Origin: DASZIT01 sp035948855 | GTDB lineage: Bacteria; Actinomycetota; Acidimicrobiia; Acidimicrobiales; RAAP-2 | Direction of reading: 5' to 3' | NCBI GenBank assembly: GCA_035948855.1 | Contig: DASZIT010000022.1 | Coordinates: 11,197 to 75,196, forward strand | Length of the DNA stretch: 64,000 nt | Part shown: piece after piece, positions 52,014 to 60,701 of the stretch | Layout of the letters: every line of letters begins with the position of its first letter | Position numbering within the stretch: position 1 is the stretch's first letter | The notes under the pieces: model-generated | What the model saw: only the letters and a program-made list of their open reading frames with translations | Database searches by the model: none | Told to the model about the DNA's origin: nothing | Translations under genes and position numbers: made by a program

Positions 52014-52382
52014 TCAGCTGTCCACCCGGCCGTAGTCGTCCTCAAGCCGGACGATGTCGTCCTCCCCGAAGTACTCGCCGTGCTGGACTTCCACGAAGAC
52101 CACCTCGGTGGCGGTGGCGTTCTCGATCCGGTGAGCGGTGCCAACCGGGATGTCGACCGACTGGCCGGCGGCGTACTCGGCCTGGACGCCGTCCAGGGTC
52201 ACCCGCGCGGTGCCGGCGACGATGAACCAGTGTTCCGATCGGCGGGCGTGCCGCTGATAGCTCAGTCGTTTGCCGGGGAGCACGGTCATCCGCTTCACCT
52301 TGTGGGTCCCGGCATCATCGAGGACCGTATAGCTGCCCCACGGCCGGTGGTCGGTCTCCGGGACCCCCGAGGGGCCGGCCAT
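52014..52382 (-). CDS. cupin domain protein, mannose-6-phosphate isomerase type II-like
   Basis: The protein has 122 residues. WGSYTVLDDAGTHKVKRMTVLPGKRLSYQRHARRSEHWFIVAGTARVTLDG is the cupin found at the C-terminus of bifunctional mannose-6-phosphate isomerase/GDP-mannose pyrophosphorylases; metal ligands are His, His and Glu in RHARRSEHW plus His in AHRIEN. The nucleotidyltransferase half is missing. A GTG two codons earlier overlaps the folD stop (GTGA), so either start gives coupling to folD. The sugar substrate is unproven. Confidence 0.85.
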   Translation of the reverse strand: MAGPSGVPETDHRPWGSYTVLDDAGTHKVKRMTVLPGKRLSYQRHARRSEHWFIVAGTARVTLDGVQAEYAAGQSVDIPVGTAHRIENATATEVVFVEVQHGEYFGEDDIVRLEDDYGRVDS

Positions 52383-52384
52383 GC

Positions 52385-53239
52385 TCACGACGCCCGCTCG
52401 GCGGCGCGCACGGTGTTGCGCAACAACATGGCCCGGGTCATCGGTCCGACCCCGCCGATGCGGGGGGTGATCCACCCTGCGACCTCGGCGACTGACTCGT
52501 CGACGTCGGACAACAGCTTCTTCCCTTCCCAGGAGGTACCCGCACCCACCACCGCGGCACCGGGTTTGATCATCTCCTTGGTCACCAGACCGGCCCGACC
52601 GGCCGCCGCCACCACCACGTCGCCCTGGACCACCAGCCCGGCCATGTCGTCGACGCCGGTATGGACGACGGTGACCGCGGCATTGCAGCCCGGTCGCTTC
52701 ATGGCCAACAACAAGGCCAGCGGGCGCCCGATGGTCAGCCCCCGCCCGATCACCACCACATGCTTCCCCTCCACCGGCACGTCGTTGGCCGCCAGCAGCT
52801 CGACGATCCCGGCCGGGGTACACGGCAGCGGGCCGGCCGCCCCCATGACCAGGCGCCCGAGGTTGACCGGGTGGAGGCCGTCGACATCCTTGTCGGGGTC
52901 CACCGCCAGCAGTACCCGTTCCTCGTCGAGCCCGTCCGGCAACGGGAGCTGGACCAGGTAGGCGTGGATCCGGGGGTCGGCGTTGAACCGGGCCACCACC
53001 GCCTCGAGCTCCGACTGGGACACGTCGGCCGGCAGGTGCTCATGGGCGGAGAAGATGCCGACCTCGGCGCAGTCGGCGTGCTTCATGGCCACATACCGCG
53101 AGCTCGGGCCGTCGTCCCCCACCAGGATGGTCCCCAGTCCCACCGTCACCCCGGCGGCGGCCAACCTCGCGACCCGATCGGTCACTTCGGCCCGGATCCG
53201 GGCGGCGAGCAGCTCGCCGTCGAGCAAGGTGGCGGTCAC
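52385..53239 (-). CDS. folD: bifunctional methylenetetrahydrofolate dehydrogenase/cyclohydrolase
   Basis: The protein has 284 residues from a GTG 5 bases after the purH stop. Catalytic YVAMKHADC (Tyr and Lys about 49/53), VQLPLPDGLDEERVLLAVDPDKDVDGLHPVN, NADP loop VVIGRGLTIGRPLALLL (a GRG variant usual in actinobacteria) and GGVGPMTRAMLLRNT mark FolD. It interconverts methylene- and formyl-tetrahydrofolate, the one-carbon donor used by PurN and PurH encoded just upstream. Confidence 0.95.
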   Translation of the reverse strand: MTATLLDGELLAARIRAEVTDRVARLAAAGVTVGLGTILVGDDGPSSRYVAMKHADCAEVGIFSAHEHLPADVSQSELEAVVARFNADPRIHAYLVQLPLPDGLDEERVLLAVDPDKDVDGLHPVNLGRLVMGAAGPLPCTPAGIVELLAANDVPVEGKHVVVIGRGLTIGRPLALLLAMKRPGCNAAVTVVHTGVDDMAGLVVQGDVVVAAAGRAGLVTKEMIKPGAAVVGAGTSWEGKKLLSDVDESVAEVAGWITPRIGGVGPMTRAMLLRNTVRAAERAS

Positions 53240-53244
53240 CGGAC

Positions 53245-54777
53245 TCAGTGCCGGAAGTGGCGTTCGCCACCGGCCATGACCAGGGCCACCCCGGCGGCAT
53301 CGGCCGCTGCCGTCACCTCGCCGTCCCGGATGGAGCCGCCGGGTTGGACCACGGCGGCCACCCCCGCCTCGGCGAGCACCTCGAGGCCGTCGGGAAACGG
53401 GAAGAAGGCGTCGCTGGCCGCCGCCGCCCCCTGGGCCCGGGCTCCCGCCTTCGACACCGCGATCTCCGCCGCCACCACCCGTGACGACTGGCCGGCCCCG
53501 ATACCCACCGCCTGGCCGTCGCCCACGATGGCGATGGCGTTGGAGGTGGTGCGGGCGCAGACCTTCCAGGCGAGGGCCAGATCCCGCCACTGGGCGTCGG
53601 TCGGCCGGGTGGTCGTGGCCACCTCCCAGCTCGACGGTTCCAACAGGAAGCGGTCGGCGTCCTGGACCAGCACGCTCGATCCCAGCCCCCGGTACTGGCG
53701 CACGATGGGCTCGGGTGACGGTGCCGACAGCAGGCGGGTGGCCTTCCGTTTCGACGACAGCAGGGCCAGCGCCTCCTCGTCATAGGACGGGGCGATGATG
53801 ACATCCGCCTGGGGGCCTTCACCGATCGCTTCGGCCACCGCCACGGTGACTGGTCCCCCGAGGGCGACGATCCCGCCGAACGCCGACAGCCGGTCGCCGT
53901 CGAGCGCCCGCTGATAGGCGGTGGCCAGGGTGTCGGCGACCGATGCACCGCAGGGATTGGCGTGTTTGATGATGGCCGCCGCCACCTCCGAACCACCCTC
54001 GGTCGCCAGCTCGTGGACGAGCCGCCAGGCGGCGTCGGCGTCGAACAGGTTGAGGTATGACAGCTCCTTGCCCCCGTGCTGGACGACGTCGTCCCACCAC
54101 GAGTGCTCGCCGGCGATCCGGTAACGGGCGCCGTGCTGATGGGGATTCTCCCCGTAGCGGAGCGAGCCGGCCCGCTCCAGGGTGAGGTGGATGGAGGGAG
54201 GCAGGATGGCCGTCTCGGCCGTCGTCGAGGCCCGTTGATCGAACCACCCGACGATGGCGGCGTCGTAGGCGGCAGTGTGGGCGAAGGCGTCGCGGGCCAG
54301 CCGGTATCGGGTGGCATCGGACAGGGCCCCCTGCTCTCGCAGCTCGGCCAGCACCGCGCCGTACTCGGCGGGGTCGACGACCACCCCCACGTGGGCGTGG
54401 TTCTTGGCCGCCGCCCTCACCATGGTGGGGCCACCGACGTCGATCAGCTCGATGGAGGGGTCCGACCGGAACGGATACAGGTTGCACACCACCAGGTCGA
54501 TGAGATCGATGTCCTGGTCCTCGAGATCGGCGAGGTGCCCGGGCTGGGAGCGGTCGGCGAGGATCCCGCCGTGGATGGTCGGATGGAGGGTCTTGACCCT
54601 CCCGCCGAGCATCTCTGGCGCCCCGGTCAAATCGGCCACTTCCAGATGGGGGAGGCCGGCGTCGGCCAGCACCGAGGAGGTGCCGCCGCTGGAGATCAGC
54701 TCCCACCCGAGATCGGAGAGCCCGCGGGCCAGCTCCTCCAGTCCCGTCTTGTCGTATACGGACAGCAATGCCTTCAA
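53245..54777 (-). CDS. purH: bifunctional AICAR transformylase/IMP cyclohydrolase
   Basis: The protein has 510 residues from a TTG start overlapping the purN stop (TTGA). The N-terminal MGS-like IMP cyclohydrolase domain (1-195) begins LLSVYDKTGLEELARGLSDLGWELISSGGT. The transformylase domain carries the catalytic IIKHANPCGASV (Lys-His). The two final steps of IMP synthesis are done by one protein. The operon is purN-purH-folD-cupin. Confidence 0.97.
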   Translation of the reverse strand: MKALLSVYDKTGLEELARGLSDLGWELISSGGTSSVLADAGLPHLEVADLTGAPEMLGGRVKTLHPTIHGGILADRSQPGHLADLEDQDIDLIDLVVCNLYPFRSDPSIELIDVGGPTMVRAAAKNHAHVGVVVDPAEYGAVLAELREQGALSDATRYRLARDAFAHTAAYDAAIVGWFDQRASTTAETAILPPSIHLTLERAGSLRYGENPHQHGARYRIAGEHSWWDDVVQHGGKELSYLNLFDADAAWRLVHELATEGGSEVAAAIIKHANPCGASVADTLATAYQRALDGDRLSAFGGIVALGGPVTVAVAEAIGEGPQADVIIAPSYDEEALALLSSKRKATRLLSAPSPEPIVRQYRGLGSSVLVQDADRFLLEPSSWEVATTTRPTDAQWRDLALAWKVCARTTSNAIAIVGDGQAVGIGAGQSSRVVAAEIAVSKAGARAQGAAAASDAFFPFPDGLEVLAEAGVAAVVQPGGSIRDGEVTAAADAAGVALVMAGGERHFRH

Positions 54778-55421
54778 TCGGTGACCTCCAGTGGTGATCC
54801 TCGCTCATCGGCGACCGGGACCGCCAGCTTGTCGATGAAGGCGCGGATGGTCGCCGGGTAGAGTTCCCGCTCCACCGCCTTGATCCGTTCGTGGAGGGTC
54901 GCCACCGTGTCATCCGGCAGGACCGGGACCGACTCCTGGGCCAGGATGGGCCCGGCGTCCATGGCCAGGGTGGCCACGTGCACGGTGGTGCCGGTCTCGG
55001 CCACCCCGGCGGCCAGGGCGTCCTCCACCGCGTGCCAACCCGGGAAGTCAGGTAGGAGGGCGGGGTGGGTGTTCAGGATACGGCCGGGGAAGGCGGTGTG
55101 GATCGGCTGATCGAGCACCGTCCCGAACCCGGCCATCACCACCACGTCGATCCGATGCTCGACCAGCACATCGACGACCGCTCGGGTGTAGGCCAGCCGG
55201 TCGAACCCGGGACCGAACCCCCCGTAGGCGGCCCGGTCGACCAGGGACGAGGACAGCCCCACCTCCTCGGCGATACCGAGCCCGCGACACGGGCGGTCGG
55301 CTACCACCAGCGAGACCGGAAGCTGGGCGCCGAGGATGGCTTCGAGGATGGTGCCGCTGCCCGAGACCAATACCCCGATGGCGACCGGCGAGGCACGGCC
55401 CGGAGAAGGAGTGGCGACCAC
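54774..55421 (-). CDS. purN: phosphoribosylglycinamide formyltransferase
   Basis: The protein has 215 residues. GVLVSGSGTILEAIL (16-30) binds phosphate; VMAGFGTVLDQPI and NTHPALLPDFPG give the catalytic Asn and His, and HVATLAMDAGPILAQ gives the catalytic Asp. The usual NIHPSLLP reads NTHPALLP here. It formylates GAR with 10-formyl-tetrahydrofolate in step 3 of purine synthesis. It is the first gene of the purN-purH-folD operon, and its stop overlaps the purH start. Confidence 0.95.
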   Translation of the reverse strand: MVATPSPGRASPVAIGVLVSGSGTILEAILGAQLPVSLVVADRPCRGLGIAEEVGLSSSLVDRAAYGGFGPGFDRLAYTRAVVDVLVEHRIDVVVMAGFGTVLDQPIHTAFPGRILNTHPALLPDFPGWHAVEDALAAGVAETGTTVHVATLAMDAGPILAQESVPVLPDDTVATLHERIKAVERELYPATIRAFIDKLAVPVADERGSPLEVTD

Positions 55422-55592
55422 GGCCGCAGGCTACCAGCGGGGTTCTCCTCTCCCTTCCGGCGGTTTGCCCGGTTGGAGGGGTGGCGTCGGCCACCTCGGG
55501 ATCAGGGTTCCACAACCGAGAAGCACGGCTCGAAGCACCACGATAGCTTTTGGTCAGATCGACCTACTCGGTCGAAGACAGAGGGGGACGAC

Positions 55593-56507
55593 ATGCCCAG
55601 GACCTCGAGGGCCATGACCGGACTGATCGGGGTGGTGGCCCTGCTCGCCGGGCTGGTTGTTGGACCAACCGCGACCGCCGGCGGCGCGCTGCGGCCGGCG
55701 ATCACCACCGTGGCGTGCTTTGGATCGTTGGCGGGCTTCCCGTTGAACAAGCCGATCGTCGGCATCGCCCAGACGCCCGACAGCGCCGGCTACTGGCTCG
55801 TCGCTACCGACGGAGGGGTGTTCAGCTTCGGCGATGCCCACTTCTACGGGTCGACCGGGGCCATCCTCCTCAACAAGCCGATCGTGGGCATGGCGCCGAC
55901 CTCCACCGGCCACGGCTACTGGCTGGTGGCCAGCGACGGGGTCATCTTCAGCTACGGCGACGCCCAGTTCTACGGGTCGACCGGGGCGCTGGTCCTCAAC
56001 AAGCCGATCGTGGGCATGGCGCCCACCCCCACCGGCCACGGCTACTGGCTGGTGGCGAGCGACGGGGGCATCTTCAGCTTCGGCGACGCCCACTACTACG
56101 GGTCGACCGGCAACCTCCGCCTCAACCAGCCGGTGGTGGGGATGGCGGCAACCGCCGATGGACATGGCTACTGGTTGGCGGCGGCTGACGCCGGCATCTT
56201 CACCTTTGGCGACGCCAACTACCTCGGCGGCGGGCCCATCAGCCAAGACAATCAGAGCTACATCAGAGATTTCTCCGCGTTTGCCGCCAGCACCGACGGC
56301 GGGGGCTACATCCTCGCCAACGCCAGTCGAGGCTTTCTCCTCTTCTTCGGCGACGCCAAGTACTACGGCCTCGGATTCACCGCATCCGACACTTCCTCGC
56401 TGGCCGGTCTTACGTCACCGGTTGCCAGCCTCGGCTACGGCTACTGGGAGGCAACCCAAGCCGGCTCGGTGTACGCCCTGACGGCGGGCGGCCAAGCCAC
56501 CTGCTGA
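55593..56507 (+). CDS. secreted protein with four 42-residue GYWLVASDGG/FGDA repeats
   Basis: The protein has 304 residues; the start is preceded by GAGGGGG. A signal peptide (1-30, TGLIGVVALLAGLVVGPTATAGG) leads to four tandem 42-residue units at 51-218, each with LNKPIVGMA, GHGYWLVASDGGIFSFGDA and FYGSTG; two decayed units follow. The pattern suggests a beta-propeller or beta-solenoid with surface or cell-wall location. This repeat is widespread in actinobacterial secreted proteins, often attached to enzymatic domains; here it stands alone. Function is unknown. Confidence 0.85.
   Translation: MPRTSRAMTGLIGVVALLAGLVVGPTATAGGALRPAITTVACFGSLAGFPLNKPIVGIAQTPDSAGYWLVATDGGVFSFGDAHFYGSTGAILLNKPIVGMAPTSTGHGYWLVASDGVIFSYGDAQFYGSTGALVLNKPIVGMAPTPTGHGYWLVASDGGIFSFGDAHYYGSTGNLRLNQPVVGMAATADGHGYWLAAADAGIFTFGDANYLGGGPISQDNQSYIRDFSAFAASTDGGGYILANASRGFLLFFGDAKYYGLGFTASDTSSLAGLTSPVASLGYGYWEATQAGSVYALTAGGQATC
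55743..56246 (+). repeat. four tandem 126-bp coding repeats
   Basis: Units begin at 55743, 55869, 55995 and 56121, each in frame from an LNKP or LNQP codon group. Units 2 and 3 are nearly identical at the DNA level; units 1 and 4 are more diverged. Confidence 0.88.
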
Positions 56508-56512
56508 CGCCG

Positions 56513-57436
56513 TCACTCGGTGGCGGAGGGCGCTCCCACCCCGACTGGCTCGGCGCTGAACGTGCTGCGGGGGACGTTGCCCTCCGCCATCTCGTCCATG
56601 CCGATCGGACCTTCGAGGTCGGCGTTCAGGAATTGGTGGATGACCGGGTCGTGCGAGTCGAACATCTCGTCTTTGGGGGCGAAGCGCACCAACTTGGACT
56701 GATAGAGCATCCCGAGGTAGTCGGCCGTCCGCATCACCGAGGGGATGTTGTGGGTGATGATGAAGATGGTGGCTCCGGTCTCCCGCTGGACGTCGAGCAC
56801 CAGCTCGTCGAGGAAGGCCACCCGTACCGGGTCGAGTCCGGAGTCGGGCTCGTCGAACAGCACGATCTCGGGATCGAGCACCAGGGCCCGGGCCAGCCCG
56901 GCCCGCTTCTTCATGCCGCCCGACACCTCGCCGGGGAGCTTGCGGAGGTGGTCCATGAGCCCGACCAACTCGGCGTTCTTGTGCACGATCTTGCGGATCT
57001 CCCCCTCGTTCTTCTTGGTGTGCTCCCGGAGTGGGAAGGCGATGTTCTCGAACAGGTTCATGGAGCCGAACAGCGCGCCGTCCTGGAAGAGCACGCCGAA
57101 CTTGCGCCTGACCCGGAACAGGTTCTTCTGGTTGAGGGTGGAGATCAGCTCACCGTCGATGTAGACCCCTCCGTTGTTGGGCTTCAGCAGCCCGATCACC
57201 ACCTTGAGCAACACCGACTTCCCGGTCCCCGACGGCCCGAGCACCGCGGTGATCTTCCCCCGGGGCACATCGAAGGTGATGTCCTGGAGCACGGTGTGGG
57301 AACCGAACGATTTGGTCACATTCTGGATGGAAATGGCGGCGTCGGGAAGGGCCGCCGCGGGCCCGACAGCCCCGTTCGAGCCCGCCGGGATGGAAAGGCC
57401 CGGGACCGCCGACGGGTCTCCATTCGGATCAGCCAT
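56513..57436 (-). CDS. MlaF/Mkl-type ABC transporter ATP-binding protein
   Basis: The protein has 307 residues from MADPNGDP, an in-frame start 12 codons inside the longest frame. Walker A GPSGTGKS (67-74), Q-loop FGVLFQDGALF, signature VSGGMKKRAGLARAL, Walker B IVLFDEPDSGLDP and the switch ITHN are intact. The 30-residue Pro/Ala-rich start and the tail after 270 are extensions. Its closest role is the ATPase of an MCE lipid-import system, since the permease genes begin 254 bases away in the opposite direction. Confidence 0.93.
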   Translation of the reverse strand: MADPNGDPSAVPGLSIPAGSNGAVGPAAALPDAAISIQNVTKSFGSHTVLQDITFDVPRGKITAVLGPSGTGKSVLLKVVIGLLKPNNGGVYIDGELISTLNQKNLFRVRRKFGVLFQDGALFGSMNLFENIAFPLREHTKKNEGEIRKIVHKNAELVGLMDHLRKLPGEVSGGMKKRAGLARALVLDPEIVLFDEPDSGLDPVRVAFLDELVLDVQRETGATIFIITHNIPSVMRTADYLGMLYQSKLVRFAPKDEMFDSHDPVIHQFLNADLEGPIGMDEMAEGNVPRSTFSAEPVGVGAPSATE

Positions 57437-57690
57437 GGACCTCATCCTCGCATCTTCTGGTTGTTCTCGCACACCGATGGGTACAACTATCTACCACCAA
57501 CTATGTAACTTAACGGCGAGGGTGACCTTGCGTCGCCGGGGTGGCCCCAGGCGTGGGACTCCCCTGACTACCGCAAGTTCTGACTATCCGGTAAGTTCCC
57601 CAATCGCAGTATTTGGGGACAGCGCCGGACAATGGTCTGAGCGGGGGTTGCCATTTAATTTCGTTTATCAGCTGGGGCATCGGAGACTGT
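57437..57690. promoter_or_regulatory. divergent promoter region of the mce locus
   Basis: The 254-base gap separates the ATPase gene (minus) from the permease operon (plus). It is clearly more AT-rich than its surroundings, with a TATGTAAC element at 57502-57509, two CAACTAT direct repeats just before it, and an AT patch (TTTAATTTCGTTTATC) near 57654. Exact -10/-35 boxes cannot be fixed by eye. Confidence 0.5.
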
Positions 57691-58620
57691 GTGACGGAAG
57701 AAAGAGGGCACGACGGGGGCGTGGCCGGGGAGGGGGAGGACACCGCCCGAGTCGCGGTGATCGGGCCCGCCACCGAGCAGATCCCCCGGGTCCCCCCGGT
57801 TCCGCCCTCCTCGGTCCTCCCCCGGCACCGGGTCACCCGGCCACCGCTGTTCCCGAAGATCAACTGGTTCCTCGGCGAGGTCGGGGCGATGTTCGCCTCC
57901 GGCTTCGAGGCCCTCCGGCTCGGTTTCAAGCAGGGGGTCCCGGTCGGTGAGTTCCTCGACCAGTGCTGGTTTCTGGCCAAGGTCACCACCCTTCCCCTGA
58001 TCCTCATCTCGGTGCCGTTCGGGGCGGTCATCGCCCTCGAGGTCGGCGGCCTGCTCCAGCAGATCGGTGCCCAGTCCCAACTCGGGGCGGCCATGGTGCT
58101 GGCCGTGGTCCGGGAACAGGCACCGCTGGCCACCGCCCTGCTCATCGCCGGAGCCGGCGGCTCCGCCATGTGCGCCGACATCGGCTCCCGCAAGATCCGG
58201 GACGAGATCTCCGCCATGGAAGTCATGGGGGTCAATCCGCTGCAGCGCCTCGTCCTCCCCCGACTGCTGGCCGCCATGGTGGTGGCCTTCCTCCTCGACG
58301 CCATCGTGTCGGTGGCCGGCATCGCCGGCGGCCTCTACTTCGGTACCCATGACATCCACATCACCGCCAGCAGTTTCTTCTCCACCTTCGGCGAGCTCAG
58401 CCAGCTGGCCGACCTGGCCATGGCCCTGTTCAAGTCGGTGGTGTTCGGCTTCATCGCCGCCATGGTCGCCTGTTACAAGGGCATGACCGCCAAGGGCGGG
58501 CCGAAGGGGGTGGGGGACGCGGTGAACCAGGCGGTGGTGATCACCTTCATGGTGTCGTTCTTCATCAACTTCGTGCTGACCGTCGTCTACTTCAATTTCA
58601 TTCCTCAGCGAGGCATCTAG
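57691..58620 (+). CDS. MlaE/YrbE family ABC permease 1 of the mce locus
   Basis: The protein has 309 residues from a GTG with GGAG 5 bases upstream. An unusually long polar, Pro-rich leader (1-65) precedes the permease domain with about five helices: FKQGVPVGEFLDQCWFLAKVTTLPLILISVPFGAVIALEVGG, the MlaE signature REQAPLATALLIAGAGGSAMCADIGSRKIRDEISAMEVMGVNPLQRLVLPR, and the C-terminal VVITFMVSFFINFVLTVVYF. It forms the inner-membrane channel with permease 2. Its stop abuts the next start. Confidence 0.95.
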   Translation: MTEERGHDGGVAGEGEDTARVAVIGPATEQIPRVPPVPPSSVLPRHRVTRPPLFPKINWFLGEVGAMFASGFEALRLGFKQGVPVGEFLDQCWFLAKVTTLPLILISVPFGAVIALEVGGLLQQIGAQSQLGAAMVLAVVREQAPLATALLIAGAGGSAMCADIGSRKIRDEISAMEVMGVNPLQRLVLPRLLAAMVVAFLLDAIVSVAGIAGGLYFGTHDIHITASSFFSTFGELSQLADLAMALFKSVVFGFIAAMVACYKGMTAKGGPKGVGDAVNQAVVITFMVSFFINFVLTVVYFNFIPQRGI

Positions 58621-59439
58621 ATGGCCGCCACCACCGCCATCGGCAACGGCCCCGTCGGCTACGTCTACAAGCAGACCCGCTTCTGGCTGCGGACCATCCG
58701 CTCCCTCCCCGCCGCCCTCCAGTACCGCCGCGAGATCACCCTGCTCGTCTCCGACATCACCGTGGGTGCCGGCGCGGTGGTCATCGGGGGCGGCATGTTC
58801 TTCGTGGTCATCGGCATCGCCTTCTTCACCGGCACCGAGGTCGGGCTGGAGGGATTCACCGGCCTGTCCCAGATCGGAGCCCAGGCCTTCACCGGGGTCA
58901 TCTCCGCCCTGGCCAACGTCCGGGAGATCACCCCGTTGGTGGCCGGGTTGGCCTTCGCCGCCCAGGTCGGCGCCGGCTTCACCGCCCAGCTCGGGGCCAT
59001 GCGGGTCTCCGAGGAGATCGACGCCCTCGAAGTCATCGGGGTGGACAGCGTCACCTACCTGGTCGGCACCCGGGTGTGGGCGGCGCTGATCACCATGATC
59101 CCCATCTACCTGGCCGCCCTGTTCGCCAGCTTCATCGCCTCCCAGCTGATGGTCACCGACCTCTTCCACCTGTCGGTCGGCACCTATCACCACTTCTTCC
59201 AGCTGTTCCTGCCGCCGGTCGACGTCCTCTACTCGTTCATCAAGGCGATGGTCTTCGTGGTGGCGGTGACCTTCATCCACTGCTACTACGGCTATTCGGC
59301 CGAAGGAGGGCCGGCCGGGGTGGGGGTGGCCGCCGGCCGGGCCATCCGGATGTCCCTCATCGCCGTCGTGGTCCTCAACTTCTTCTTGTCGACCGTTCTC
59401 TTCAGTGGGGCCTCCTCCGGGGCCAGGCTGGTGGGATGA
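58621..59439 (+). CDS. MlaE/YrbE family ABC permease 2 of the mce locus
   Basis: The protein has 272 residues. It starts directly after permease 1's stop with no gap. MlaE signature: REITPLVAGLAFAAQVGAGFTAQLGAMRVSEEIDALEVIGVDSVTYLVGTRVWAA; the hydrophobic segments GAVVIGGGMFFVVIGIAFF and AVVVLNFFLSTVLF flank it. The start has no separate ribosome site and is probably read by coupling. The stop overlaps mce1's ATG by 4 bases. Confidence 0.95.
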   Translation: MAATTAIGNGPVGYVYKQTRFWLRTIRSLPAALQYRREITLLVSDITVGAGAVVIGGGMFFVVIGIAFFTGTEVGLEGFTGLSQIGAQAFTGVISALANVREITPLVAGLAFAAQVGAGFTAQLGAMRVSEEIDALEVIGVDSVTYLVGTRVWAALITMIPIYLAALFASFIASQLMVTDLFHLSVGTYHHFFQLFLPPVDVLYSFIKAMVFVVAVTFIHCYYGYSAEGGPAGVGVAAGRAIRMSLIAVVVLNFFLSTVLFSGASSGARLVG

Positions 59440-60701
59440 GGCGGCTCAGCGCATTAGGACGAACCGCGGTCGTCCTGGTCGCCATCGCGGTGGTGGTGGC
59501 CGGGGTGGTGGTGATCGAGAAGGCGGTGGGCGGGGACTACAGCGGCAACCAGCTGGTGGTCGGCCGGTTCACCTCGGCCGGCCAGGGCATCCAACCCGGC
59601 GCCGAAGTCGACTTCGACGGCGTCCAGGTCGGCCGGGTCTACTCCATCGCGCTGGTCAACCGGGCGGCCAAGGTGACCCTCAGCCTCTACCCGAGCTTCC
59701 ACTTCCCGGCCAACGGGACCGCCACCATCCAACCGGAGAACCTGTTCGGCGCCGACGCGGTCGCCATCACCTCGCCCACCGGTCAGCGGGGCCCGTACCT
59801 GAAGCCGGGGGCGACCATCCCCCATACCCGGGTGGCCAGCGAGCTCACCGATCTGTTGGCGGTGGCCGACCCGCTCCTCCAGCAGATCAACACCACCGAC
59901 CTGTCCAATTCCATCTCCGAACTGGACCAGGCCACCAACGGCGCCGGTGCGCAGATCGCCACCGGGATCACCGAGGCCTCCAAGCTGGGGACGTTGCTGA
60001 GCACCACCCTCGGGGCCCAGCTCACCGCCCTCGACTCGCTGGCCGCCCTCAATGGCGCCCTGCTACCGGCCGCCTCCCAGCTGAACACCGTCTCCCAGGA
60101 CGCCAACACCGCGCTGCCGGCTATCAACCGGGCCCAGGACAACTTCCAGCGCCTCCTGGAGTCCATCAACCCGTTCGCCGAGAACCTGGCCCAGTTCCTG
60201 AGCCTCTACCACCCGGACATCGCCACCCTGCTGACCACCGGGGACAACGTGACCCGGGTGCTTCTCAGCCACGAGACCAACATCCGACAGACGATCACCG
60301 GTCTCTACCAGTACGTCTACCGCCTCTCCCTCTCCCCGGCCGACACCCTCCCCGACGGCTCGAGGATCGCCTACTTCCAGGTGTTCATCGACTTCTCCGA
60401 CGTGAACAACCTGGTCTGCAGCCTGATCGCCCCGGCCAGCGGCGGGCTGGCCGCGCTGGCCCCCCTCCAGGCCGCCCTCGGAGCCGCGGGTAGCGGCTTC
60501 GACTGCTCGGCCCAGACCGCCAACTTCAACCAGCTCAACCCGCCGGCGGCGACGACCACCGCGGCGACCACCACGGCGCCGTCGACCGCCCAGCAGGGCG
60601 CCAACGTGGCCCAGCAGGTGTACCAGGCACTGGGCGCCCCCACGACGCCGGCTCCCCAGACCCTCGGGGGCTACCTGAACATGCTGCTCGGGGGGCTCTG
60701 A
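59436..60701 (+). CDS. MCE family lipid-transport protein, first in the locus
   Basis: The protein has 421 residues. An N-terminal membrane anchor (9-28, RTAVVLVAIAVVVAGVVVI) precedes the MCE/MlaD domain at about 38-115 (LVVGRFTSAGQGIQPGAEVDFDGVQVGRVYSIALV), then a long helical region that in known systems forms a tube for lipid passage. The Thr/Ala-rich tail (365-390) precedes a hydrophobic end. It is position A of the actinobacterial mce order. Confidence 0.92.
   Translation: MRRLSALGRTAVVLVAIAVVVAGVVVIEKAVGGDYSGNQLVVGRFTSAGQGIQPGAEVDFDGVQVGRVYSIALVNRAAKVTLSLYPSFHFPANGTATIQPENLFGADAVAITSPTGQRGPYLKPGATIPHTRVASELTDLLAVADPLLQQINTTDLSNSISELDQATNGAGAQIATGITEASKLGTLLSTTLGAQLTALDSLAALNGALLPAASQLNTVSQDANTALPAINRAQDNFQRLLESINPFAENLAQFLSLYHPDIATLLTTGDNVTRVLLSHETNIRQTITGLYQYVYRLSLSPADTLPDGSRIAYFQVFIDFSDVNNLVCSLIAPASGGLAALAPLQAALGAAGSGFDCSAQTANFNQLNPPAATTTAATTTAPSTAQQGANVAQQVYQALGAPTTPAPQTLGGYLNMLLGGL

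Noticed and set aside
57655..59280. 541-codon minus-strand frame opposite the two permeases
   Set aside because: The Asp/Gly/His-rich shadow sequence has no motif; the plus strand has two textbook MlaE permeases.
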